From positions 1-64,000 of the forward strand of contig QZCP01000026.1 in NCBI GenBank assembly GCA_003956705.1: DNA of 64,000 nucleotides, read 5' to 3'. Shown piece after piece: positions 1-14,784 of the stretch. Source of the DNA: Brevipalpus yothersi (Eukaryota > Arthropoda > Arachnida > Trombidiformes > Tenuipalpidae). Numbering within the stretch: the stretch's first letter is position 1; every line of letters begins with the position of its first letter. Below the pieces are notes generated by a model. That model did no database searches. It worked only from the letters and a program-made list of their open reading frames with translations, and had not been told where the DNA came from. The position numbers were made by a program, and so were the translations under genes.

Positions 1-39
<39 letters not shown>
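1..39. repeat. (GA)n microsatellite
   Basis: A pure AG dinucleotide run starts at the first base of the window and probably continues outside it. It belongs to a GA/CT microsatellite class seen repeatedly in this window. Confidence 0.95.
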
Positions 40-44
<5 letters not shown>

Positions 45-513
45 AATACGTGCAATCGCTACGAATGATTGTCAGAATTGATCAAGTCAAGCAGATCCCA
101 AGAACGCCAAGAATGTTTACGTTGCAATCGAAAAAAAAGCGTATTATGTATCTTGCTTCGGTTGATTAATTGCCATTCTCATAGTATGTGTTTATTGTGA
201 TGTGAGCACATCGAGCTACTTGATGGAGCAAAGAAACGGCCTTCTCCCAGAGGTTTCATGCTTCCATCAATCTGACATCAACTATTAACATCCTCAACTT
301 TCTATTCCCCTTTCCTCTTCCGTTTTCGTGTTTTCTTGTCTCTAACATCTTCGTCCCGATACTTTCTCTCTCTTCCTCTCTTCCTCTCTTCTCTGTTCAC
401 TTATTGACAAACTTAGCTAGTCACCAGCATCTGAACATAGAAAATCAATTGGACAAGTCACTTTGGGCTTTCTTGGTCCTCCAAAGATCGATGTCAACAA
501 CACACAACGGTTG

Positions 514-546
<33 letters not shown>

Positions 547-3262
547 TCTCTCTCTCTCTCTAATTCTTCTCTTCATTCAATGATCTCTATTAATAGATGA
601 TTTGTTCTCCTCCTATTCTGCTCTCTCTCTCTTTCTTTCTTTCTTTCTACCTCTTTCCCTACTATCGTGTTTGCTAGATTTGATTATCTAAAAATGCTCC
701 ATTTTGGTGATTGGTGTGATTCACCATAATATCAAGAGGTAACCTTAAGAATATATACCGTAAAAACTATGAGCTTCATTTTTCTCTTTCGATAAGGTCA
801 AGAAACTGACCGATTTATTTTGAGAATTTTTCTTCTGCTTCCTTGAGATATGAGAATCTATTGAATTATTTTGTCTTTTCCCAAGATATTCCAGGCTCCT
901 TAGCATATTGCTACATTGTAATAGTAGGAGCTGGAAGGTTTTTGAACTGAATAATTTGCTTTGATCACTGTATTTTTCCTCTATTTTCTCAGTAAGCCCT
1001 CAATTACTTAGAACAATGTAGCATTAGAAACAGAGAATAATCGGAATTGTATGATTGAACGAATTTCTCATGACAGATGGATAAGAGAAGTAGAAAAAAA
1101 ATAGAACGATCACTTACGTCCTTGAATATTGGCCATGAAGAAATGCGATACATTCGCATTTACTCTCTCAAACACATTGTATGAATCATCGTTACACAGG
1201 TAGAAGTTTAATTAGTTGATTTTTCCTCTTTTTCTGAAACTGATTTGCATTCAATGGGTATGCAAATACATGGAGTACATTTTCACTTCAGAATTGCAAC
1301 TTTTCGGAGCAAACTTTTGCTAATATCTCATTTGATAGAATGATAATTTCCGGTAACAAAAGTGATTAAAGTGTGTTATTAGAACAATGAAAAATTTTCA
1401 TGAAAAGTGAGACAGTTTTGATTTGCAATATTATTCGTTTGATACTTAATACTGTTGAAAAATGATTGGACAAATAAGATATGCTAATAAATTCGGACAA
1501 TAATTCATATTGCCTTTTCATTCTGATAGAGTCTTCAATTTCTTCGTTTCCTTTTCCGAACAATTTCGCAAACGATTCGATAAGAGAAATAATGCCATAG
1601 ATTAGTCACGTAATCAATTCTCACGTCACTAGCGATATTATTATTTGCTTGTAGGCATTGCTCAGATTCCGATCAATTGGTATACTCTTTTACGTCAAAA
1701 TACAAACATTTCTACGCTAATCATAAGTCACTGAGAACACTTATTTCAATTTATTTTGGCTTCGGATGTTGCTCTCGGTGGCAATTGAGTAACAGAAGCC
1801 AGAACATATTTATGTGTTCATAAGTGTACACATGTTGGAATACTTAATAAGTTCTAGAGGCCATTCATTCTTTCCGATATAGTCAATGAACTTTTTTTGT
1901 AATTGATTTGCTTGAGAGTATGTGATGAAATTTTTCTATCATCACCAATTCACCATTACTTGAGTGCGTAATGCATTTTAATAGTAAATTTTCTTGAAAT
2001 TATTTGGTAAAGATCATTTGTTGTTTTGGTGATGTGAGAAGTTTTGGATTATATTTAAAGGGCAAGCATTCAAAAAGATGAAAATTCGAAAGCTAAATAC
2101 TGCGGGAATGATCAAAATTCAGAGAAGAAATAGGATAAATTTATCACTTTGTATTGTTACAATAAATTGTTATGCGTTTGAAATGAAATGCAGGGAAGTG
2201 AAAATTTTTCGAAGATGACATCTGACTTGAAATTCGGAAGCAATGAAAAATATTGATCCGTTAGATTCATTTTGTGACTCTTGTATTCACAGGAAACACT
2301 CTCTTTAAGAGTCCATCATAATTACACATTACAATACTCCAGTCCATTTAGTCAAATGGAAACTGGAAAGCAATGCTAAAATTTTCAAACAATATGTGAT
2401 GATCAAATGAATTGAATAGCAGTTTCACCGGAAGTGAGGAAGTTTCTCTTCTTTAATTAATTGCACAAAGCAAATCAGATTGTAGAGAGACTCTTTGGGA
2501 AGATATTAAGATATACATGTATATATTTTAAAGAAAATGGAGAAAAATTGCGAAAAAAAGAAAAATAGATGTTTCCCACAAAGTATAAAATAATATTGCT
2601 GGAATAAACTGATAATAAAATAATTTCTTTCTTACCTTCTCTCTCTTTCTGTGTGTTGGTGTATTTCTCTTTCTCAATGAAATTTGAGAGAAGAGGACAA
2701 ATATGTATCCATAGAAAGGAAAATCCTTAAGAAATGTAACAGATGATAGGATAAGACTATTGAGGGAAAGAAAAGCAATAGTCAACAGATGAATGATTGG
2801 TTGTAGATTGATAATATAAATATTCAATTTTGCAAGCAATAATCAGGTGTGAGTCAAGCAGTCCATACAGGCAATATCAATAGTCAATATGTAATTTTGG
2901 GTGAAAATGGCTGATGAGGCCAGAAGTAAGATTCATAAGTCTAAATATTGAACATTGCGGAAGAAGCTGGCGGGAAACAATGATATAAGACATTTTTGTC
3001 CATGGAAGAGAGAAGAGCGATCATTCAATTGAAAAAATTAGAAGCTTCTATCATAAACAGTATATGATGAAGGTTCTCATGATTTTCACCTAGAATTCTT
3101 CTAAAGGAACTCTGATTAGTGGTGGTGAAGACAGATGAAGTGTTGATAAAATGTGTGAAGTGAAAATTTGTGTGTGTTTGGCAAATGATTATAGGAATAA
3201 TAGCCAACTTTTTTGACCCTTAAAACATCGGGACAATTTTTTCCACGAATTCAATTGAAAAC
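40..3262. other. gene-poor flank downstream of calmodulin
   Basis: I see no convincing gene in this 3.2 kb AT-rich stretch. It contains CT-rich tracts near 512-560 and 620-650. The open frames are short, show no domain and read across low-complexity DNA. The part next to 3263 probably includes the calmodulin 3' UTR, because that gene runs leftward. Regulatory or non-coding RNA content cannot be excluded. Confidence 0.5.
512..560. repeat. (CT)n microsatellite
   Basis: About 45 bases of CT repeat, interrupted once by TCCC. Confidence 0.9.
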
Positions 3263-6655
<3,393 letters not shown>

Positions 6656-7440
6656 ATGGCACGACGTGGTGGACGAGGTGCTTCTCCTAGTCGACGAACT
6701 CCTATGCAGGTCAGTGGTCAAGTATCGATTTTATCGTCTATTGGATTAATCAATCCTTCTATCAAGAGAGATAAAAAATCGATGTGTTCGAAGTTATGCA
6801 TGATAAGCTTAATCTGAATGTTGATCTTTTTCAGGCTAGACCACGACCAGCCCCAGTGCAAACTAAGGCTCCAGCACCTATGCCACAGCAGCCAACTGCT
6901 GTTGGTCAGCCAATGGCCCAAGGACCAGGCTTACTAGGTCAAATGGCAGGTAAGAATTGATATTCTTCAAACGGATTGTGAAACATTCTAGAAAGTTCCA
7001 TTGAAGGGAACACGTGTTTCCTTTTTTTTACTGATACAGTATATTAATGTTGACCTTTATTCTATTTTACTTTCAGCTACCGCTGGTGGAGTTGCTATTG
7101 GATCTGCTGTGGGTCACACTGTAGGACATGCTTTGACTGGAGCCTTTTCAGGCGGAAGCTCGGATGTTCCAGCTCAACAAGAGGTTCAAGCACAGCCTCA
7201 ACAGTCAATGCAACGAAATCAGGAAGCTCCTTGTACTTTTGAGATGAGACAATTCCTCAATTGCACTCAGGAGCAGTCTGATATCTCTCTCTGTGAAGGT
7301 AATTCATCATGACTATATTATTTACTTTAATCTCCTTCCTCATGAAATGATGCTGATTCATGTCCTCTCTCTCCTTAGGCTTCAACCAAGTGCTCAAGGA
7401 CTGTAGGATGCGCTATGGACCACAGCCTCAACAGTTTTAA
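6656..7440 (+). CDS. CHCHD2/CHCHD10-like mitochondrial twin-CX9C protein
   Basis: Small mitochondrial intermembrane-space protein of the CHCHD2/CHCHD10 family, linked to cristae organisation and respiratory-chain regulation. There are four exons: 6656-6709, 6835-6949, 7077-7298 and 7379-7440 (150 residues; human CHCHD2 has 151). The N terminus is Arg/Gly/Pro/Ala-rich (MARRGGRGASPSRR), as expected for the mitochondrial signal. A central glycine-rich hydrophobic segment follows (AGGVAIGSAVGHTVGHAL). The C terminus is a CHCH domain with Cys pairs in CTFEMRQFLNC and a second pair split over exons 3 and 4 (CEGFNQVLKDC). The 3' end faces NUBP1, with about 300 bp between the two stop codons. CHCHD2 and CHCHD10 cannot be separated here. 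Confidence 0.93.
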
Positions 7441-7745
7441 ATATCTCGAGCATAATTCATAGAATGTTTTCTTTAGCCTAGATCTTGATAGAGACCAATG
7501 TAACACCTAGGTCATAATCGAGTGAATAGTTATAAATTTTTGTTCAATTGACCGTATTGCTCATTAACCTTTTTACGGTAAGGTAGTGGGAAATTAACAC
7601 TCTAATGTTTCTTGTAAGCTAGCAAAGATGGGTTTTGTTTCAGTATTCTTTATTTTTAGCGGCTTTTCAACCTTAGAATGAGTGAAAAATCATTCAGTGA
7701 AGGAATGTTTCGGACTATAAAATTTCAAAAATTCGGTACCAAATT

Positions 7746-8672
7746 TTATCCCCCAAATTCTCGAACGATATTGTCAGAAAGTTCTTGGAAAGCTTTAACG
7801 GCTTCAGAGGAACTATTCTCGTCGAAGCATGAGCTGCCATTGTCCATGTTCTTACCAACAATAGGGTCGATCGGTATGTCACCGAGAAGAGGAATCTTGG
7901 AACTTTCAGACAGAGAAGCTGCTCCACCAGTAGTAGGCTTCAAGATGTAGGATTGCTTTTTACAATTAGGACATGTTATATGGCTCATATTTTGCACAAG
8001 ACCGATCACTTTGAGTCCGATCTTTTGACAAAAGTCGATCTGTTTACGCACATCTTGTAGGGCAGCTTCTTGTGGAGTAGTAACGATCAGAGCACCTCGA
8101 AAGTTATCACAATTTTTCAGATAACCAACAATCGATATGTGCTCATCAGATGTACCAGGAGGAGTGTCTATAACTAAGTAGTCCAGCTCAGGCCAATCGA
8201 CGTCTTTAAGAAATTGTTTGATCAAATTGTGCTTCTTAGGTCCACGCCAAATAACAGCATCGTCCAGAGAGCCCAATAAGAATCCTGCTGACATAATGGC
8301 TAAATTATCTTGAACATATACTGGAGACCATCCAGTGGCACTAGTATGGACTTGTTCTTCCTCTAGACCCATTGCGCGAGGAACTGAAGGTCCAGTAATG
8401 TCGATATCTAACAATCCAACGTTACGGTTTTCATCGGTAGCTAAATAACGAGCAACATTGCAAGCAACTGTGCTCTTACCAACTCCTCCTTTTCCTGAGA
8501 TAATCAGAATAATATTTTTGATTGAAGATAATCTTTTCTGAATGTCCAAATTTATCGTGCTTTCGTCGACTTTCGCTTTTCCAGAAGCACATAATCCAGC
8601 GTTAGGACAGCCTTTGCAGCCTGGAGCTACCCCAGCTTGATCACTATCGATTCCAACACAGGAATCACCCAT
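7746..8672 (-). CDS. NUBP1: cytosolic Fe-S cluster assembly factor NUBP1/Nbp35
   Basis: Scaffold P-loop NTPase of the cytosolic iron-sulfur assembly pathway; it forms a complex with NUBP2/Cfd1 and passes 4Fe-4S clusters to apoproteins. It is a single exon of 308 residues. The N-terminal ferredoxin-like motif C-X13-C-X2-C-X5-C (Cys5, 19, 22, 28) is what separates NUBP1 from NUBP2. The Walker A motif SGKGGVGKST lies at 59-68, DTPPGTSDEH follows, and the C-terminal cluster-bridging CPNC motif is at Cys234/Cys237. A reverse-complement AATAAA lies near 7650, a suitable distance past the stop. The start is the first ATG, which gives the expected MGDSC. Confidence 0.97.
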   Translation of the reverse strand: MGDSCVGIDSDQAGVAPGCKGCPNAGLCASGKAKVDESTINLDIQKRLSSIKNIILIISGKGGVGKSTVACNVARYLATDENRNVGLLDIDITGPSVPRAMGLEEEQVHTSATGWSPVYVQDNLAIMSAGFLLGSLDDAVIWRGPKKHNLIKQFLKDVDWPELDYLVIDTPPGTSDEHISIVGYLKNCDNFRGALIVTTPQEAALQDVRKQIDFCQKIGLKVIGLVQNMSHITCPNCKKQSYILKPTTGGAASLSESSKIPLLGDIPIDPIVGKNMDNGSSCFDENSSSEAVKAFQELSDNIVREFGG

Positions 8673-9173
8673 TGATGATCGAATAATCTGTCAAATTATG
8701 TGAAGAAACTAATGAAAAATCAATCACAAGATTCTTTTGAGTTTAGTTTGCAATTCTCGTCGAGGCGATTGAGGGTAAACAAAAACATTCAACCACCGAT
8801 GTAGAGGATTAACTTCTCACCGCCTGTATCACGAACTTATCAGAACTGTGAAACTTAACAAAAGACTAAGATAAATCTGAATTGAAATATTCAATCGAAA
8901 TAAAAATTTGGTTTAGACTGATGTCCAGCTGATATTTGCTTTTAAAGTTTGAACTATCCCGATGATAAGTTTCGATTTAAAAGGACCATAAAAACATTTA
9001 ATCTACCATGCTGCCGCCTATTCAATAACCTTATTGACAATTGTGAATGAAATTGAAGCAGAATTCTCGTTTTAGCAAGAAAAATACTGATGATTCTTCT
9101 CCAAACAAATTTTTTTATTCATTCAAGTGGAAATATTTATTATTATAAAAAACTATCATGGGGCGGATCTTAT

Positions 9174-10256
9174 TCATGGTTGCCTTCGTTCTCTTGCTTC
9201 GCGTTCTTGCTTCATTCTAGCTTCCTCCTCCTTCTCGAAGACTCCAATTAATTCATCAACATCTTTGTGGGGAAGGATGCGTATTCTTGTTTGGCCGTCC
9301 TTTCGGGTGAGTGTGGCAATTTCAACTATTTGATGAGAGAATAAATGATAGTATCACAAACTGAACAAGAATCTTTCCAATCAATTACTTACGCTTATCA
9401 GAAGATAGTTTCTTGGTATCCAAAGTTTTTCCAAGAACCTTAATTACAAGTCCTAATGCTACATCGAGTGTGGTCGCACCTATCTTATACTCTTGCTCAA
9501 GCATAGATACAGCTGCTGCACTGTTCCCTCCGATACAAGTTGCCTTCCAACCGGCATAGTTTCCACTTGGATCTGATTGATACAGTTGGAATCCGTGATG
9601 TCGATCCCATCCCATGTAAAGGATGGAGACACCGAAAGGACGCTTTCCTCCATATTGTGTATAAGCTTGCTTAATATCACAAAGCCAGCATACCAACTTC
9701 TCGCAAGGAATACTTTCACCGTATTGTAGTTGATATTGTTGAGCTATTTGTCGTAATTGATTAACGAGAACGTTCGCATCAGAGGTTATTCCAGCGACGC
9801 TACAAGCCATATCTCTAGAGTTGGAAAAATTTTGAATCAGAAAATTGTTATCCATCAAAAAGAAAGAGTGTAAATTACTTGTGAATCATGTAGATTTTCT
9901 CAGCATTGAAAGCCTCATCTAGAAGCTTATTAGTATTCTTTCGCTCAGCAGCCAGAACGATTCCATCAGAGGAGAGAATTCCAAGGCAAGTTCCGGCGTG
10001 TTGGATAGCTTCCATAGCATATTCAACCTGATAAAGTCGACCTATTGAGAGTATTTAAAACATAAAAAAGATGATCAGGATGAGAAAATGAAATTTTCTG
10101 CAAGTTATATGAGTGACAAAACTTTGTCCGATAACAAAACTTACCTTCCGGTGAAAAAATAGTAGTTCGGGTGTCATAACGACGAGACTGGAAAAGTAAT
10201 ATATAGCTCATATGCAATTAACTGAGATATCCACATCAATGAGGTCAACTTACCAT
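9174..10256 (-). CDS. PSMA4: proteasome 20S subunit alpha type-4 (alpha3)
   Basis: Structural alpha-ring subunit of the 20S proteasome, involved in gating and ring assembly. There are five minus-strand exons: 10254-10256, 10145-10187, 9879-10041, 9393-9814 and 9174-9325 (260 residues; human 261). Exon 1 contributes only the ATG, which ends directly at a GTAAGT donor. Exon 2 opens with SRRYDTRTTIFSPEG, the proteasome alpha signature, and exon 3 continues LYQVEYAMEAI. Exon 4 carries DMACSVAGITSDANVL and GGKRPFGVSILYMGWD. The charged C-terminal tail (EKEEEARMKQER) is typical of alpha3. As in all alpha subunits there is no catalytic N-terminal Thr. Confidence 0.96.
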
Positions 10257-10991
10257 TGTGAATGTTTTGCTGTGTATGTGAAAGACCTTTGATAAGATCA
10301 CCTAAATTAAATGTGTCGGAAAAGGAGAGAAAAAAAATCAAGAAAAATGAGTATCAAAATGACGATGCTTCTTCACACCAACAAACACACAAACTACATC
10401 TTGTCCCAAGACAGTAAACATAATCACTTGACACTCGCAAGAATAACAGTAATTGCAATCAACACCACCATGAGATAGCACAATTTCTCACCTGTCAATT
10501 TAGTTGAATATCAAAATTAATCAACCGAATTAATTAAATCACGATGATATGCAAACACACTTTGAAAGCAAAGCAAAAAAGTCCACAATCATTGCAGAAC
10601 ATAGAATTTTTCATCAGCGCCACTTAATCAACTAGTAGTGTTATCTAGTGTGTCATGTTGTTGGTTGTTGAGAAAATCGATTCTATTTCGTTTCGCTGTT
10701 TGGCTAAAAATAATTTTCTCTTGCTTCTCTCTCTCTTCTAGCTTCTTGCTACTGGTGCTGTTGATGATGAGAGCTCGATTCATCTCGGATGTAGTGAAGA
10801 TGTGAAAGAAGAAGAAGAAGAAAAAAATGGATAGAGATTGGTAAAATATATTCACTTTTATTTCTGCTCTTTTATTTGTGATCGCTGGACCTAATTTTTG
10901 TGATCACGTTGTTTGGTAACAGCCATTGGTGTCCCACAAATTGTGTGTGAAGCTTCATTCGTCCGTTCTTGAGCCAGTGTAGTCAAAAATA
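10257..10991. other. divergent promoter region between PSMA4 and the CPEB gene
   Basis: PSMA4 is read leftward and the CPEB gene rightward from this 735-bp gap, so it must contain both 5' UTRs and promoters. No additional gene is seen; the open frames are low-complexity. Confidence 0.5.
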
Positions 10992-12678
10992 ATGGAGGAT
11001 AACGAGGTAAGCAATGTATATATGTATGTATGTATTCATCGGGTGGAGTGAGGAGAGAGAGAAGAGAGAATATTTTCTGTTCTCTTCTTCTTCTTTTTTC
11101 TGTGGACAATCAGCTTGCTTTAATGTTTCTAATGATTGTGTGTGTGTGAGTGTATTTTCTGCTCTCGATAAATTGCACTCTTTCAATTTATACTTACCAT
11201 CATCATTGCTACTCTCATTATTTTTTAGGCTAGACCAGTGGAAGAAAAAGATATGAAAAAGGAATCATCAACAAATGGTACCGGTGATACAGTGTCTGGT
11301 GCTGGAAGTGGACACAATTTTTCAACTGGCTCGGTGTCCTCTTCCTCAGTTGGTCGACCCATGTCCTTTATGCCCCATTCAGTTCAAGCTTCATTGACAC
11401 CACAATCAAATACAGTTCAAGCGTCTAGTCTATTCAAGTCATATTCCAGTATGGGCTGGAATGGTCCACCAGCAAGTCAGTGGTCTGCACATCCTAATCC
11501 AGCTCAGAGTAATCCTTGGAGCAATATGAATATGGGTGGTAGTGGTGGAGGAGGAGGTCTCGGTTTCTCGAAAAGAGGACCTTTATCTATGACTAATTTA
11601 CATCCGGTGTCGCCAATGAAAAAATCAATACCAAATCTCAATGGACCGCCTCAGCTACCACCGATGATTTCACCATCTAAGTTTAGGCGAAACAACCCGT
11701 TGCCACTCAATAAACCATTTCCATCTAATCTTACTATTGCTGGAAATGGTGCTTTTGATCTCTCTTCTTCTGGCAGTGATTCTCAGTCGTCATCTACTGC
11801 TGACCCGTCAATCAGAGATACAAGCGACTTACTATCGTTCCAACAGGTATGTTGTGACAATTTTCTAAGCTAACTCTGGGAAATCAGGGCTCTGAAAAAT
11901 TGTTCTTTTCGAGCGGCATTTCCCGTCCTCATTCTTGATAGATTGTCTTCTGTTTTTATTTTACTCTCACTTTTTTGCTCTCTCTCTCTCTCTCTCTTTT
12001 CCCCTCTCACTTTCTCTCTCGTTCTCTCTCTCTCCTGTGATACACTCTTATTCCTATAAACTTCCTTCTTACTGTATTCCTATTCCCCGATTATTTCCTT
12101 GAACACGAGAGAGAGCGAAAGAGAGAGAGAGAGCGAAAAAGAGAGAGAAAGAGAGAGAGAAAGAGAGAGTGAAAAGAGTGGGGAAAGAGGAATCAAAATG
12201 GCTGATGCGGGAGAGTTCGGAAGTTCGTGTATATATTTCCAATGGAATCTATTCCATGTCAGACTCCTTCGAGAGCTATATATATACTCTGTTCATTCTC
12301 TCTACCCTTGCTTACACTTGTATCATCCTCACTTATAACCTTCTCAGAGATCCTTAAACGAACCTTGCAACTTACAACCGGGATTCAATTCTCACTTATA
12401 TATTTTATTCAGATCGAAGTGAAACAACGTTTATTGACCCCTCTGAATTAAAGTCTCTCCATAGATCCACTTAGAGCCTTTCATACATTGCAAATCCAGG
12501 CACTCATTTGTTCTTAGGTATTTTTCGCAAAACGTTTGATCCTTTTTTCCCAAAAATCACTTTCGATGATCTTGATCTAGATCAATCTGAATGGCCATTC
12601 TCTTGCTCAAGAGTATTCATCTCTTGTTTTACTTCCATTATGGTAATTCATACTTCTCCGAGATTCAACAACCAATTC

Positions 12679-12736
<58 letters not shown>

Positions 12737-14784
12737 TNNNNNNNNNNNNNNNNNNNNNNNNNNNNNNNNNNNNNNNNNNNNNNNNNNNNNNNNNNNNNNN
12801 NNNNNNNNNNNNNNNNNNNNNNNNNNNNNNNNNNNNNNNNNNNNNNNNNNNNNNNNNNNNNNNNNNNNNNNNNNNNNNNNNNNNNNNNNNNNNNNNNNNN
12901 NNNNNNNNNNNNNNNNNNNNNNNNNNNNNNNNNNNNNNNNNNNNNNNNNNNNNNNNNNNNNNNNNNNNNNNNNNNNNNNNNNNNNNNNNNNNNNNNNNNN
13001 NNNNNNNNNNNNNNNNNNNNNNNNNNNNNNNNNNNNNNNNNNNNNNNNNNNNNNNNNNNNNNNNNNNNNNNNNNNNNNNNNNNNNNNNNNNNNNNNNNNN
13101 NNNNNNNNNNNNNNNNNNNNNNNNNNNNNNNNNNNNNNNNNNNNNNNNNNNNNNNNNNNNNNNNNNNNNNNNNNNNNCTATCGAATGTATATATCTTCAT
13201 GCGTTTCATGAATCCCTGCAGCTGTTATCGATCAAGATCTTTTTCATCCTTTCTCTGTATGAATCGATGTTTTTCTGCATTCTAGATCACGTTGTCGAAT
13301 ATAGATCCAAAGTGAAGGCACGTTGTGAAGCTGTCAACTGTTCGCAGCATGTTCTGCTCGAGTAATTCTTTATTAAGCATTACTCGTGACTATCAATTTC
13401 TTTCATCCACCATCATTGATGGTCATAGTTCTGAAACTTATCTATCGTTTAAGACCCATTGATTCGCTAGATCAGAGAAGGAACTCTTTCGACTGCCCCA
13501 GGAGATCAAATAAATAAACACTACGGTAGTCTCAGTCCATTATTCTTATTTGTTTTCTCTTCATTGTTTAACACTTTTCTTTTCTGGGCACACATTTGTT
13601 CTTCTCTCCTTGATGAGGCCTTCGATAAATTAGTGAATGAATTCCTATCAATCAACCTGCTTTATTTTCCCTCATTTTCTCATACTTTTTTTTCTTCATC
13701 TTCTCAGAATCGAACCATGGCCAGTGGAATGGGAAATGGTTCCAGCAGCGCATTTGACAACCTACGCTATCCATTAGAGCAGCAGCTTCTTGAGATCATG
13801 AGGAGTTCTGGAGAGCTTAATCCAGATCATTACAAAGGTACACCTTACACTCCTTATGACGATATCGTTGGAAATCGAAAAGTTTTCAGACCACGTAATC
13901 TAGGTCGGCGAAGAGGCAAATCTCCTTTCTTTACCGGTTTGGATCCGGACAATCATTCACTTTTAGATTCAGGCTCAGGAGGTGTTGAAAGTGGTGAGCG
14001 ATTTTCTCGCAAAGTTTTCGTTGGTGGACTACCGCCTGACATTGATGAAGAGGAGATAACTGCTAGCTTTCGTCGCTTTGGCCCTCTTGTAGTCGATTGG
14101 CCACACAAAGCTGAGAGCAAATCTTATTTTCCTCCGAAAGGTTATGCCTTTCTACTATTTCAGGACGAATCTTCAGTTCAGGCTCTGATTGACGCGTGTA
14201 TAAACGAAGATGACAAGTTGTATCTTTGTGTTTCAAGCCCAACTATAAAAGACAAACCAGTGCAAATACGTCCCTGGCGTTTGAGTGATGCTGATTTTGT
14301 GTTAGATGCATCCATGCCTTTGGATCCACGCAAAACTGTTTTCGTTGGAGGAGTTCCACGCCCCCTCAAAGCGGTTGAATTGGCAATGATTATGGATCGC
14401 TTGTATGGTGGGGTTTGTTATGCCGGTATCGACACAGATCCAGAGCTAAAATATCCCAAAGGAGCTGGTCGTGTGGCATTCTCTAATCAACAGAGCTATA
14501 TAGCAGCTATCAGTGCTCGTTTTGTGCAATTACAACATGGAGACATCGAAAAGAGAGTCGAAGTGAAGCCCTACGTATTGGATGATCAAATATGTGACGA
14601 ATGTCAAGGAGCTCGCTGTGGAGGCAAATTTGCCCCTTTCTTCTGCGCCAATGTTACCTGTTTACAATACTACTGCGAACACTGCTGGACCACTATCCAT
14701 TCACGACAAGGACGCGAGTTCCACAAGCCACTAGTTAAAGAAGGCGCAGATCGTCCCCGGGCTATACCCTTCCGTTGGTGTTAA
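10992..14784 (+). CDS. CPEB2-4/Orb2-type cytoplasmic polyadenylation element-binding protein
   Basis: Sequence-specific mRNA-binding translational regulator that recognises U-rich elements in 3' UTRs. There are three coding exons: 10992-11006 (MEDNE), 11229-11846 and 13708-14784 (569 residues). The N-terminal half is Ser/Gly/Pro-rich and disordered and has no poly-Gln tract, unlike fly Orb2. RRM1 begins near residue 313 (KVFVGGLPPDIDEEEI), RRM2 near 420 (KTVFVGGVPRPLKAVELA), and the C-terminal ZZ zinc-binding domain spans about 507-560 (CDECQG, CGGKF, YYCEHCW). The RRM2 and linker style fits CPEB2/3/4 rather than CPEB1. The 1.86-kb second intron contains a 440-base assembly gap, so a small alternative exon could be hidden there. 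Confidence 0.93.
11970..12180. repeat. CT-rich then GA-rich microsatellite tracts in the CPEB intron
   Basis: (CT)n-rich sequence around 11977-12033 is followed by (GA)n-rich sequence around 12107-12180. The opposite strand composition could let an intronic transcript fold back. Open frames crossing these tracts are low-complexity artefacts. Confidence 0.8.
12680..12737. repeat. (CT)n microsatellite abutting an assembly gap
   Basis: About 50 bases of CT repeat run directly into the Ns at 12738. The repeat is a likely cause of the assembly break. Confidence 0.95.
12738..13177. other. assembly gap (440 N)
   Basis: Unbroken run of N inside the second CPEB intron. Real length and content are unknown. 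The predicted frames passing through it have no meaning. Confidence 0.99.

Noticed and set aside
12099..12338. Arg/Glu-rich frame in the CPEB intron
   Set aside because: It is a translation of a GA microsatellite with no conserved flank.
12508..13365. Long frames crossing the CPEB intron
   Set aside because: They pass through 440 Ns and CT repeats; the translation is meaningless.
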